DNA of 53,800 nt from Bacillota bacterium (lineage in GTDB: Bacteria; Bacillota; Clostridia; Christensenellales; CAG-138). Location: contig JAEWUO010000010.1 of the NCBI GenBank assembly GCA_023459335.1, forward strand, positions 1 to 53,800, given 5' to 3'. Positions 40,436 to 48,500 of this stretch are shown one piece after another (positions within the stretch are counted from its first letter, which is position 1; every line of letters starts with the position of its first letter). The translations under genes were made by a program, and so were the position numbers. Under the pieces are notes generated by a model that worked only from the letters and a program-made list of their open reading frames with translations, was not told the DNA's origin and searched no databases.

Positions 40436-42436
40436 TTGAATAAAAAAGTCATGACCGCCGTGATCTGGGTGGTGCTGTTCGCGGCTATCATCTATATGGT
40501 TTCGGGACTCAATCCTTCAGAGGATAAACTGGATACGCTCGATTACAACACCGAGTTTCTTCAGCTTGTCCGTTCTACCGAGAATACGGATACGGCGCAG
40601 AAGACGATCAAGGCCATTCAGGTCAATCAGCGCGAGGTTTACGGGCTTTACGCCGGCAGCGAATACGAAGCGAAAGACCTGCCGAAACGCGCGGAGTTTT
40701 ACACCGTGATCCCGAGCGAGAGCACGTTCCGCGCGGATATGGCCGCGATCGTATACGCCGCCAACCCTGAGAAATTTTCGAGCGTGGACGAGGTTTCGAG
40801 CGCGGACTACGGCTTTGCGTATGAATCCAAAATCACGGAAGAGTCGATCTGGTCGATCATATTTCCGTATATTCTGATCTTCGGCGCGTTCGGCGTATTC
40901 TACTTCTTCATGATCCGCGCGCAGGGCGGCGGCAAACAGATGCAGAACTTCGGAAAATCGCGCGCGCGCATGACCGTCGGCGACAAGATGAACGTGACCT
41001 TTGCGGACGTCGCGGGCGCGGACGAGGAGAAGGAAGAGCTCAAGGAGATCGTGGACTTTATGCGCGCTCCCCAGCGCTTCAACGCCATCGGTGCGCGCAT
41101 TCCCAAAGGCGTGCTGCTCGTCGGCCCTCCAGGCACGGGTAAAACGCTGCTGGCAAAGGCTGTCGCCGGCGAGGCGAAGGTGCCGTTTTTCTCTATCTCC
41201 GGCTCGGATTTTGTGGAGATGTTCGTTGGCGTCGGCGCGAGCCGCGTGCGCGACCTGTTCCAGACCGCCAAGCGCGCTACCCCCGCGGTCGTATTCATCG
41301 ACGAGATCGACGCCGTCGGACGCCACCGCGGCGCGGGGATGGGCGGCGGACACGATGAACGCGAACAGACGCTCAACCAGCTGCTCGTCGAGATGGACGG
41401 CTTTGCCCCGAATGAAGGCATTATCGTGATCGCGGCGACGAACCGGCCGGATATCCTCGATCCCGCGCTGCTGCGCCCGGGCCGTTTCGACCGCCAGATC
41501 ACGGTCAACTATCCGGACGTGAAAGGCCGCGAAGAGATTTTGAAAGTACACGCGCGCAATAAGCCGCTCGACAAGGAAGTCTCCCTTGCGACGCTTGCCA
41601 AGCGCACGCCGGGCTTTACCGGCGCGGATCTGGAAAACGTGCTGAACGAGGCGGCGATCCTCGCCGCGCGCGCAAACCTGAAAGCCATCGGTATGACCGA
41701 GCTGGAAGAAGCGATCACGCGCGTGCAGATGGGGCCGGAGAAGCGCAGCCGCGTAATTACCGAATCGGATAAACGCATCACCGCCTATCATGAGGCGGGG
41801 CACGCGATCGTCGCGCTCAAACTCGCGGGCTGCGACCCCGTGCACGAGGTTTCCATCGTACCGCGCGGCATGGCTGCGGGCTACACGATGTCCCTGCCGA
41901 AGGAAGACCAGATGCATGTGACGAAAAACAAACTGCTGGACAACATCGCGATGTCGCTGGGCGGCCGCGTTGCGGAGCAGCTGAAGTTTCACGACGTCTC
42001 CACCGGCGCGCACAGCGACCTGCAGCGCGCAAGCGAGATCGCAAAGAAGATGGTCACCGAATACGGAATGAGCGATTCGGTAGGCCCCATGTTCCTGGGC
42101 GGTCAGGAAGAGGTGTTCATCGCGAAGGATTGGGGACATCAGCGCAACTACTCCGAATCGCTTGCGGCGACGGTGGACGACGAAGTGCGCAAGATCCTCG
42201 ATACGCAGTATTCGCGCGCGCGTGAAGTCATCGGCGAGAATATGGAGGGGCTGGACCGCGCCGCGGAGATGCTGATCGAGTATGAACGCGTGACGGGCGA
42301 GGAATTCGAGGCCGTGTTCAACGGTATGAATCCCGCGGACATCCTGAAAAAAGCGTCGCCGAAACGGAAGCGAAAAAAACCGGACGCCTCCGCGAACGCA
42401 GCGCCGAAGGGCGAACCGGCAGGCGAACCCGCGTAA
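40436..42436 (+). CDS. ftsH: ATP-dependent zinc metalloprotease FtsH
   Basis: 666 residues from a TTG at 40,436, chosen because GGAGG ends 8 bases upstream; the ATG at 40,421 has none. Two membrane helices (residues about 5-22 and 135-155) flank an extracytoplasmic domain. The AAA module has Walker A GPPGTGKT near residue 229, Walker B VVFIDEIDAVG and the SRH region. The protease has H-E-A-G-H near residue 452. It degrades membrane and regulatory proteins. The C-terminal tail is Lys/Pro/Ala-rich. Confidence 0.97.
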   Translation: MNKKVMTAVIWVVLFAAIIYMVSGLNPSEDKLDTLDYNTEFLQLVRSTENTDTAQKTIKAIQVNQREVYGLYAGSEYEAKDLPKRAEFYTVIPSESTFRADMAAIVYAANPEKFSSVDEVSSADYGFAYESKITEESIWSIIFPYILIFGAFGVFYFFMIRAQGGGKQMQNFGKSRARMTVGDKMNVTFADVAGADEEKEELKEIVDFMRAPQRFNAIGARIPKGVLLVGPPGTGKTLLAKAVAGEAKVPFFSISGSDFVEMFVGVGASRVRDLFQTAKRATPAVVFIDEIDAVGRHRGAGMGGGHDEREQTLNQLLVEMDGFAPNEGIIVIAATNRPDILDPALLRPGRFDRQITVNYPDVKGREEILKVHARNKPLDKEVSLATLAKRTPGFTGADLENVLNEAAILAARANLKAIGMTELEEAITRVQMGPEKRSRVITESDKRITAYHEAGHAIVALKLAGCDPVHEVSIVPRGMAAGYTMSLPKEDQMHVTKNKLLDNIAMSLGGRVAEQLKFHDVSTGAHSDLQRASEIAKKMVTEYGMSDSVGPMFLGGQEEVFIAKDWGHQRNYSESLAATVDDEVRKILDTQYSRAREVIGENMEGLDRAAEMLIEYERVTGEEFEAVFNGMNPADILKKASPKRKRKKPDASANAAPKGEPAGEPA

Positions 42437-42488
42437 CCGGAAAACGCGACAACCAAACACACAATTTTAACGGCTTTGGCAGACTCAC

Positions 42489-42516
42489 GATGGGGCGGCA
42501 TGTCCGCCCCATCTTC
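42489..42516 (+). terminator. Hairpin after ftsH
   Basis: gatggggcgg-catgt-ccgccccatc, a perfect 10-bp stem, but with only a weak T tail (TTC). Probable terminator or mRNA 3'-end hairpin. Confidence 0.65.
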
Positions 42517-42548
42517 ATGGGGAAACGCAAGAAACGCGAAAGGGCGAT

Positions 42549-43412
42549 ATGACCCGGTTGGAAACGGAACAGAAACTGCATCAACCATTTGACCTGCACC
42601 TGCACAGCAACCGTTCGGACGGATCGGATACACCGGCGGAGGTCGTGCGGCGCGCGGCCGCGCGAGGGATTACGATGCTCGCGCTGACGGACCACGATAC
42701 CGTAAACGGCGTGCCGGAAGCGATGGCGGAATCGGATCGCCTTGGCATCCGTTTGCTGCCGGCGATCGAGATGGATGCGGAATGGCCGGGCGAACTGCAC
42801 ATTCTGGGGCTGGATATCGATCTGTCCGAGCCGCGGATGACAGAAGCGCTGTCGACGGCGCTGGCCCGCCGCGGCACAAGAAACGAAACGATCATCGGCC
42901 GACTGCAGAACGCAGGGTACGATATCCGCTCATATTTGACAGGAGATACCGGCGCGGTCACGCGGCTCAATCTCGCTCTTGCGCTGGTGAAAGGCGGGTA
43001 TGCCGTGGATACGCGGGACGCCTTCGTTCGCTTTTTAAACCGCGGCGGCCCTGGCTATTATACGGTGGAACGGTATTCACCGGAGGAGATCATGCGCCTG
43101 ATCCGCGGGGCGGGAGGCGTTCCCGTGTGGGCGCATCCGCTGAAAGGACGCGCCGATGTGCATAAGCTCGCGCCGATGCTGGCTCAGCTCGGACTGATGG
43201 GGCTGGAGGCTTACCACCCTTCCCAGAGCGAAGGCGACGCCGTCGTGCTTACGAGCATCGCGCGGCAGCTGGGACTTCTCGTCACATGCGGCAGCGATTA
43301 CCACGGAGAACACCGGATCGACGTCGTGCCCGGACAAACCTGGCGCGACATTCCCGCATTGAACGAGTGCAGGGCCTTCTTCGAGCGGCGGCACAAACAG
43401 ATAAATTTATAA
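42549..43412 (+). CDS. PHP-domain phosphoesterase (YciV/TrpH type)
   Basis: 287 residues, ATG at 42,549 with AAAGGG. The PHP metal motifs are FDLHLHSNRSDGSDTP near residue 14-29 and LALTDHDTVNG near 45-55; later WAHPLKGR and TCGSDYHGEH supply the remaining His/Asp ligands. Relatives remove 5' nucleotides from RNA or act on 3',5'-bisphosphonucleotides (RNase AM/YciV group). The precise substrate cannot be told here. Stands alone between ftsH and the PRPP-synthetase gene. Confidence 0.88.
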   Translation: MTRLETEQKLHQPFDLHLHSNRSDGSDTPAEVVRRAAARGITMLALTDHDTVNGVPEAMAESDRLGIRLLPAIEMDAEWPGELHILGLDIDLSEPRMTEALSTALARRGTRNETIIGRLQNAGYDIRSYLTGDTGAVTRLNLALALVKGGYAVDTRDAFVRFLNRGGPGYYTVERYSPEEIMRLIRGAGGVPVWAHPLKGRADVHKLAPMLAQLGLMGLEAYHPSQSEGDAVVLTSIARQLGLLVTCGSDYHGEHRIDVVPGQTWRDIPALNECRAFFERRHKQINL

Positions 43413-43439
43413 ATTCTGCTGAAAGACAGCTATATTGTG

Positions 43440-43468
43440 TTGAGAACCCTCGCGCCGTCTGATATAAT
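43440..43468 (+). promoter_or_regulatory. Promoter of the PRPP-synthetase-like gene
   Basis: TTGAGA (43,440-43,445), 17-base spacer, TATAAT (43,463-43,468). Confidence 0.85.
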
Positions 43469-43521
43469 GTGGTTGCGGGAACGGTCGAACGGTAACATTT
43501 ACTGATCGGGGAGAGAGAAGC

Positions 43522-44535
43522 ATGTATTCGGGTTCGGGGATCATCAAGATATTTGCCGGAAGTACGGGTAAACCGTTCGCCAAGAGGATGTGCGCATACC
43601 TCGGCACGCAGCTTGGCGATGCGGAAACCATCAAGTTCAGCGAAGGAAATATCTTCGTTCGGGTCAACGAATCCATCCGCGACAAGGATGTATACATCGT
43701 TCAGCCCATCGGCCGGCAGCCAAACGACGAATTTGTAGAGCTTCTGTTCTGGATCGACGCGTTCAAGCGCGCCAGCGCGAACTCCGTCACCGCCATCATC
43801 CCGTATTTTTCCTATGCGAAAGGCGATAAAAAAGACGAGCCCCGCGTTTCCATCCGCGCGCGTGTCTGCGCGGACTGCATCGAGGTTGCCGGCGTAGACC
43901 GCATCATTACGATGGATCTGCACGCGCCGCAGGTGCAGGGCTTTTTCAAAAAACCCGTCGATCACCTCTACGCCAAAGAGCTTCTGTGCGAATATATCCG
44001 CAGGCAGGGGATCGTGAACGAAGATCTGGTGGTCGTTTCCCCCGACGCAGGCTCCGCAAAGCGCGCGCACGAATACGCGACCGAGCTGAACTGTTCTGTC
44101 GCCATCGGTGACAAAATGCGGTTCGGACATGACGAGAACGCAAAAGTCCTTGAAATCATCGGCAATGTGAAGGATAAGAACTGTCTCGTCATCGACGATT
44201 TCTGCATCTCCGGCGGAACGCTTGTAGACGTCAGCTACGCGCTGACCGACAAAGGCGCGAAGAAGGTCTACGCCGCGCTGTCGCACAATGTTCTTTCCGA
44301 AGAAGGCATCCGAAAAATCGACGCGAGCCCGATCGAATTCCTCGTCTCCACCGATACGCTGGAATGTCCGTACACAGGTCTTTCGCAGAAGATTCGCTTT
44401 ATCTCCGCGGCTCCCATGTTCGCGCAGGCGGTCAAGATCATCCACGACCGCGCGCCGATGAGCACGATGTTTGAGCAGCGCAGCAGCAAGCGCCTGCTCG
44501 ATATGAGTTTCGCGGAACAGCAGACTCTCCTGTAA
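43522..44535 (+). CDS. prs: Ribose-phosphate pyrophosphokinase, divergent
   Basis: 337 residues, ATG at 43,522 with GGGGAGAGAG. The family order is clear: FAGSTGKPFAKRMCAYLG, FSEGNIFVRVNESIRDKDVYIVQ, ITMDLHAPQVQGFFKKPVDHL, VVSPDAGSAKRAHEYA and the PRPP loop LVIDDFCISGGTL. It makes PRPP from ribose 5-phosphate and ATP. The catalytic flexible loop, usually YARQDRKARxREPI, reads YAKGDKKDEPRVSI, and the PRPP loop has FCISGG in place of xIDTAG/TGG. It may therefore be a divergent isozyme; whether a second prs exists is not visible. Closed by a terminator. Confidence 0.88.
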   Translation: MYSGSGIIKIFAGSTGKPFAKRMCAYLGTQLGDAETIKFSEGNIFVRVNESIRDKDVYIVQPIGRQPNDEFVELLFWIDAFKRASANSVTAIIPYFSYAKGDKKDEPRVSIRARVCADCIEVAGVDRIITMDLHAPQVQGFFKKPVDHLYAKELLCEYIRRQGIVNEDLVVVSPDAGSAKRAHEYATELNCSVAIGDKMRFGHDENAKVLEIIGNVKDKNCLVIDDFCISGGTLVDVSYALTDKGAKKVYAALSHNVLSEEGIRKIDASPIEFLVSTDTLECPYTGLSQKIRFISAAPMFAQAVKIIHDRAPMSTMFEQRSSKRLLDMSFAEQQTLL

Positions 44536-44557
44536 GAGCTGCAAATCGAAATATCCG

Positions 44558-44590
44558 GACGAAGGTTTGGCAAAACCTTCGTCTCTTCAT
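44558..44590 (+). terminator. Terminator after prs
   Basis: gacgaaggttt-ggca-aaaccttcgtc, perfect 11-bp stem, followed by TCTT. Confidence 0.85.
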
Positions 44591-44591
44591 A

Positions 44592-44631
44592 TTAAGGGGA
44601 CCGAACGGACATCTTAAGGGGACCGAACGGA
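44592..44631 (+). repeat. 18-bp direct repeat upstream of carD
   Basis: ttaaggggaccgaacgga at 44,592-44,609 and again at 44,614-44,631 (22-base period). It lies between the prs terminator and the carD promoters, where no gene is present. Confidence 0.9.
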
Positions 44632-44718
44632 TCACAGCGGCGTGATTCGTCTGCGCTGAACAATCATCGAAACGCAAACTTGCTGCGCGAATTACGCGAA
44701 ATATTCTGAATATTTTTA

Positions 44719-44747
44719 TTGACAATGCCTTTACGGTATGATATTAT
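44719..44747 (+). promoter_or_regulatory. carD promoter P1
   Basis: TTGACA (44,719-44,724), 17-base spacer, TATTAT (44,742-44,747). Confidence 0.85.
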
Positions 44748-44758
44748 ACGAGTTTTTG

Positions 44759-44788
44759 TTGACAATTACACATGAAAAATGATATTAT
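44759..44788 (+). promoter_or_regulatory. carD promoter P2
   Basis: TTGACA (44,759-44,764), 18-base spacer, TATTAT (44,783-44,788). P1 and P2 share ATGATATTATA around the -10 and lie 41 bases apart. Confidence 0.85.
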
Positions 44789-44832
44789 AAATAAGTATTA
44801 AAATGAGTATTTATGCGAAAGGGGCTTCGCTG

Positions 44833-45303
44833 GTGTTTCAGATCGGGGATATGGTCTGCTACCCGATGCACGGGGTTGGCAAGATCGAATCCGTACAGAT
44901 TCAGACCGTGCTTGGCGAAACGGCGCAGTATTATGTGCTGCGTTTCGTCATGGGACGGATGACGGCGATGGTTCCCGTGTCGACGGCGGAGACGGTCGGG
45001 CTGCGCAGGCTCGTCTGCCCCGAAGAGTGCAGAAAGGTCGTGGAGTATCTCGCGGAGGACGGCTGCTCTGACGAGAGCGAAAACTGGAACCAGCGATACC
45101 GCGACAATCTCAACAAACTGCGCGGAGGAGATATCTTCGGCGTGGCGGACGTAGTCAAGTGCCTGATCCACCGGGATCACGAAAAGGGCTTATCCGCCGG
45201 AGAAAGAAAAATGTATTTAACGGCGCGGCAGGTGCTCATCGCCGAGCTGGCCGCGTCGAGTGGAAAGGAGGAGAGCGAATTCCTTCCCCTGGTAGGGGGA
45301 TGA
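44833..45303 (+). CDS. carD: CarD/CdnL-type RNA-polymerase-binding factor
   Basis: 156 residues from the GTG at 44,833 (AAAGGGG 8-9 bases upstream). This start gives (M)FQIGDMVCYPMHGVGKIE, the usual family beginning; the ATG at 44,803 lacks a ribosome site. Residues 1-60 are the CarD_TRCF RNAP-interacting domain, and the rest is a helical DNA-contacting domain. It stabilises open promoter complexes, notably at rRNA promoters, in actinobacteria and is common in Clostridia. Followed by the YacL-type gene, a conserved pair. Confidence 0.9.
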   Translation: MFQIGDMVCYPMHGVGKIESVQIQTVLGETAQYYVLRFVMGRMTAMVPVSTAETVGLRRLVCPEECRKVVEYLAEDGCSDESENWNQRYRDNLNKLRGGDIFGVADVVKCLIHRDHEKGLSAGERKMYLTARQVLIAELAASSGKEESEFLPLVGG

Positions 45304-45330
45304 GAAACACGGGAAAACGCCAATCACTGC

Positions 45331-46419
45331 ATGCGGAAGGTACTCAGAATCCTGCTTGCGCTGGTCGGTATCGGCGTTGGATGCGGAATCGTCGCCTGGG
45401 TGCTCTACACCATCAAATATCCGGGATTCGACTATGTGCTGCGCTATACCACCATACCCGTCGTGATGGCCGCCCTCTATGCGATCGTTGGAATCTTATT
45501 CGGAATCATTTTTTTTATTATCTCTCCAAAGATCATAGACGGTGTTCGCGGCTTTTTTCAGAGATTGGAACGCAGACTGACCGAAATGCCCGCGCTGGAC
45601 ATCCTGTTCGGCGTGATCGGCATCATGATCGGCCTTCTGTTTGCGTATCTGCTCAGTCTGATCGTGCGCACGATCAATGTTCCGGTTTTACCGGGGATCA
45701 TCACTCTGCTGCTGTTCATTCTTTGCGGCTATTATGGCGGTTATATCGGCATCACGCGGCGTCCTGAGCTCATGGAGGGCGCGGTGCGGCGCGGTCACTC
45801 CGGCAAAGGAGCGGCTTCGCTGGACGCACGGCCGAAGGTGCTCGATACGAGCGTCATCATCGACGGACGAATCTACGATATCTGTAAAACAGGTTTTCTC
45901 GAAGGGAAGATCGTCGTTCCGGCATTTGTTCTTCGCGAGCTCAGACATATTGCGGACAGCTCGGACGCGATGAAGCGATCCCGCGGACGCCGTGGACTGG
46001 ACATCCTGCACTCCATGCAGCGCGAACTTGAGCAGCGCGTAGTCGTGGAGGAGCGGGACTATGACGACGTGGACGAAGTGGATCTCAAGCTCCTGCGGCT
46101 TGCCTCGGATCTTTGCGGGATTCTCGTGACCAACGATTACAATCTCAACAAGGTCGCGGCGGTGCAGAATATGCCCGTGCTCAACATAAACGACCTGGCC
46201 AACGCCGTGCGCTCGGTGCTGCTGCCCGGCGAAGAACTGCCGCTCGCCATCGTACGGGAAGGCAAGGAATCAGGACAGGGCGTCGGTTATCTGCCGGACG
46301 GCACGATGGTGATCGTCGAGAACGGCAGGAAGCATATCGGCGAGACGCAGGACATCGTAGTGACCAGCGCGCTGCAGACATCCGCCGGAAGGCTCGTGTT
46401 TGCAAAGCTGCGCGGATGA
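45331..46419 (+). CDS. YacL-type PIN/TRAM membrane protein
   Basis: 362 residues. Four membrane helices (about 5-28, 40-65, 88-110, 113-135) precede a PIN nuclease-like domain (VLDTSVIIDGRIYDICKTGFLEG..., DDVDEVDLKLLRLA, LVTNDYNLNKVA) with conserved Asp residues. A C-terminal TRAM domain (VREGKESGQGVGYLPDGTMVIVENGRKHIGE) should bind RNA. The role of YacL is unknown; an RNA-related job at the membrane is inferred. Confidence 0.92.
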   Translation: MRKVLRILLALVGIGVGCGIVAWVLYTIKYPGFDYVLRYTTIPVVMAALYAIVGILFGIIFFIISPKIIDGVRGFFQRLERRLTEMPALDILFGVIGIMIGLLFAYLLSLIVRTINVPVLPGIITLLLFILCGYYGGYIGITRRPELMEGAVRRGHSGKGAASLDARPKVLDTSVIIDGRIYDICKTGFLEGKIVVPAFVLRELRHIADSSDAMKRSRGRRGLDILHSMQRELEQRVVVEERDYDDVDEVDLKLLRLASDLCGILVTNDYNLNKVAAVQNMPVLNINDLANAVRSVLLPGEELPLAIVREGKESGQGVGYLPDGTMVIVENGRKHIGETQDIVVTSALQTSAGRLVFAKLRG

Positions 46420-46446
46420 GCGCCGATACAGGCGCAAAGAAACTCC

Positions 46447-46476
46447 TTGACACGGCCTGATACCGTCCTCTATAAT
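46447..46476 (+). promoter_or_regulatory. rpmH promoter
   Basis: TTGACA (46,447-46,452), 18-base spacer, TATAAT (46,471-46,476): full consensus boxes. Confidence 0.92.
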
Positions 46477-46570
46477 ACATAAGGTTCATAACATGCGGAC
46501 GTATGCCCGTGTGTGCGATATTCGCGGGTGTCACGCCCGTACGACTCAAAACAAAGCGAGGTGTATTCGG

Positions 46571-46705
46571 GTGTATAGAACCTACCAGCCCAAAAAGCGG
46601 CAGCGGAGCAAAGTGCATGGATTCCGTAAACGCATGAAGACGGCCGACGGCCGCAATGTCATCAAACGCAGGCGCGCAAAAGGCCGCAGAGTTCTCAGCG
46701 CGTAA
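46571..46705 (+). CDS. rpmH: Ribosomal protein bL34
   Basis: 44 residues from the GTG at 46,571 (GAGG about 9 bases upstream), the standard L34 length. Sequence (M)YRTYQPKKRQRSKVHGFRKR... through KRRRAKGRRVLSA is unmistakable. The leader from the promoter is about 90 bases. First gene of the conserved rpmH-rnpA-yidD-yidC-jag-mnmE group; dnaA, the usual divergent neighbour, is absent. Confidence 0.97.
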   Translation: MYRTYQPKKRQRSKVHGFRKRMKTADGRNVIKRRRAKGRRVLSA

Positions 46706-46745
46706 CGGACTTGCTTGGATGAAAACCGTAGCAATACGCACAAGC

Positions 46746-46775
46746 GCTTGCGGCAGGCATTTGCTTGCCGCATGT
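46746..46775 (+). other. Hairpin between rpmH and rnpA
   Basis: gcggcaggca and tgcttgccgc pair imperfectly around a short loop and are followed by a weak T-rich stretch (atgtttgtattt). A partial terminator or attenuator is plausible. Confidence 0.5.
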
Positions 46776-46850
46776 TTGTATTTACAGACAGCTGTATTCC
46801 CTGACCGCGGTGCCGAAAAGCGCCGCCGTATATAAAAAGGATGCGGGGCC

Positions 46851-47201
46851 GTGAAACACAGTGACTCGCTGCGGCGGAAGAAGGAGTTTCGCTATACCTA
46901 CCGCGCCGGAAAATCCTGCGGAGGGAACCTGCTGTCTCTGGTTTACGTAAAAAATCGTACGAAAGAAGCGAAAATCGGCTTTTCCGTCAGCAAAAAACTC
47001 GGGAACGCCGTCGTTCGAAACCGTGTGAAACGGCGTATGCGGGAAGCGGTAACGCCGCTGATACCCAGCGTAAAAGGCGGCAGGAACCTGATCTTCATCG
47101 CAAGGGAACCAATCCTGGACGCACCGTTTTTAAGCATTCGGGAATCGATGCTCGCGCTGTTGCTGCGCGCCGGTCTTTTGGAAGCGGAGGGAGAGGAATG
47201 A
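46851..47201 (+). CDS. rnpA: Ribonuclease P protein component
   Basis: 116 residues from a GTG at 46,851 with AAAGGA. LRRKKEFRYTYRAGKS..., the IGFSVSKKLGNAVVRNRVKRRMREAV signature and the later beta strands match RnpA. It assists the RNase P RNA in 5' maturation of tRNAs. Overlaps yidD by 4 bases. Confidence 0.96.
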   Translation: MKHSDSLRRKKEFRYTYRAGKSCGGNLLSLVYVKNRTKEAKIGFSVSKKLGNAVVRNRVKRRMREAVTPLIPSVKGGRNLIFIAREPILDAPFLSIRESMLALLLRAGLLEAEGEE

Positions 47202-47407
47202 GGCGGATTCTGATCGCTATCGTCCGCGGATATAAAAAATACATATCTCCACTCGTTCCGCCCAGCTGCCGCTTCACGCCGACCTGCTCGGAATACGCCA
47301 TGGAAGCCATTCAGAAACACGGTGCATGGAAAGGTTCGCTGCTCGCCGTCTGGCGCGTGCTGCGCTGCAACCCGTTCTGCAAAGGCGGTTACGATCCCGT
47401 ACCGTAA
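47198..47407 (+). CDS. yidD: Membrane protein insertion efficiency factor YidD
   Basis: 69 residues. GYKKYISPLVPPSCRFTPTCSEYAMEAIQKHGAWKGSLLAVWRVLRCNPFCKGGYDPVP contains the complete family signature. It aids YidC-dependent membrane insertion. Translationally coupled to rnpA through an ATGA overlap. Confidence 0.96.
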   Translation: MRRILIAIVRGYKKYISPLVPPSCRFTPTCSEYAMEAIQKHGAWKGSLLAVWRVLRCNPFCKGGYDPVP

Positions 47408-47525
47408 AACAATTCTGCAAGATTGCCGCTTCGCGGTTTTCATATAACCGACACTGTTTCAGGCGAAACGCGCCAAATCAAACTGAAAGCCATATCCTGT
47501 AGATAGAGAGAGGAGGACACCCCCC

Positions 47526-48500
47526 TTGCAAGGCGATTTCTTCATTACACAGTGGGCATTCCTCGGAATGCGCTGGCTCTACGAAGCCCTGACCAATCAA
47601 AGTATCGTACTTACGATCATCGTCTCGACGCTGATCATCCGCTGCCTGACGGTATTCGGCGACATTCAGTCCAGAAAATCCTCCATGAAAATGGCAGGCA
47701 TCCAGCCGCAGCTCGATAAACTTCGTAAAAAATATGAGAAGGATCCGCAGCGCCTCAACGCGGAGCAGCAGAAACTCATGCGCGCGGAAGGCGTGAGCAT
47801 GTTTGGCGGGTGTCTGCCGATGCTCATCACGATGCCGCTGTTTTTCATCTTCATCGCGGCGTTCCGGCAGTGGGGCAACGAGATGATGGTGCGCCTGATC
47901 CTCACGATGCAGGATAATCAGGACAAAGGCGTCGAACTCTTCCAGAGCTTCCGGTTCTTCTGGGTGAATAACCTTTGGATGCCGGATAACGGATTCTCCC
48001 CGGTCATTATGGCCGCAAAAGAATTCTTCAGCAAAACGAACGCCTCCTTGCCGAAGCTGCTCTATTTCACGGAACACCCGGACGCGCTGCAGAAATTCGT
48101 CGACCTCGGTTTCTTTGTGAAAAACGGCGACGCGTATTCAATCGCAACGCTGACGGACGAACTAGCGGCGCGATATACCGCGCTTATGGCGCCCTGCGCC
48201 GATCTTTACAACGGGATGAACAACGGCTGGTTCATCTTCCCGATCCTCGCGGGCGGCACGACGTACCTCTCCACCTGGATCATGCAGAAAAACCAGCCCA
48301 AGAGCGACGCGACCGCGGGCACGAACAAGATCATGAACTGGCTGATGCCGGCGATGTCGTTCTTCTTCTGCCTCCAGTACAACGCGAGTTTTGCGGTATA
48401 CTGGACGTTCAGCAATATCTTTTCGCTGGGCACCACGCTTCTGATCAACCGTTCGTTCGCCAAGAAAAAAGCATTGCTGACGGAGGCGGTTAATAAATGA
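47526..48500 (+). CDS. yidC: YidC/SpoIIIJ membrane insertase
   Basis: 324 residues from a TTG at 47,526 after GGAGG. Five membrane segments; the TM1-TM2 loop is the coiled KMAGIQPQLDKLRKKYEKDPQRLNAEQQKLMRAEG with the conserved membrane-groove Arg in RCLTVFGDIQS. No lipobox is seen at the N-terminus, unlike Bacillus SpoIIIJ. The periplasmic/extracytoplasmic loop between residues 125 and 225 is longer than usual. It inserts and folds membrane proteins. Confidence 0.95.
   Translation: MQGDFFITQWAFLGMRWLYEALTNQSIVLTIIVSTLIIRCLTVFGDIQSRKSSMKMAGIQPQLDKLRKKYEKDPQRLNAEQQKLMRAEGVSMFGGCLPMLITMPLFFIFIAAFRQWGNEMMVRLILTMQDNQDKGVELFQSFRFFWVNNLWMPDNGFSPVIMAAKEFFSKTNASLPKLLYFTEHPDALQKFVDLGFFVKNGDAYSIATLTDELAARYTALMAPCADLYNGMNNGWFIFPILAGGTTYLSTWIMQKNQPKSDATAGTNKIMNWLMPAMSFFFCLQYNASFAVYWTFSNIFSLGTTLLINRSFAKKKALLTEAVNK

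Noticed and set aside
40517..42460. 647-codon open frame antisense to ftsH
   Set aside because: It is a GC-rich shadow of a certain gene, with Arg/Ala/His-rich composition, no motif and no ribosome site.
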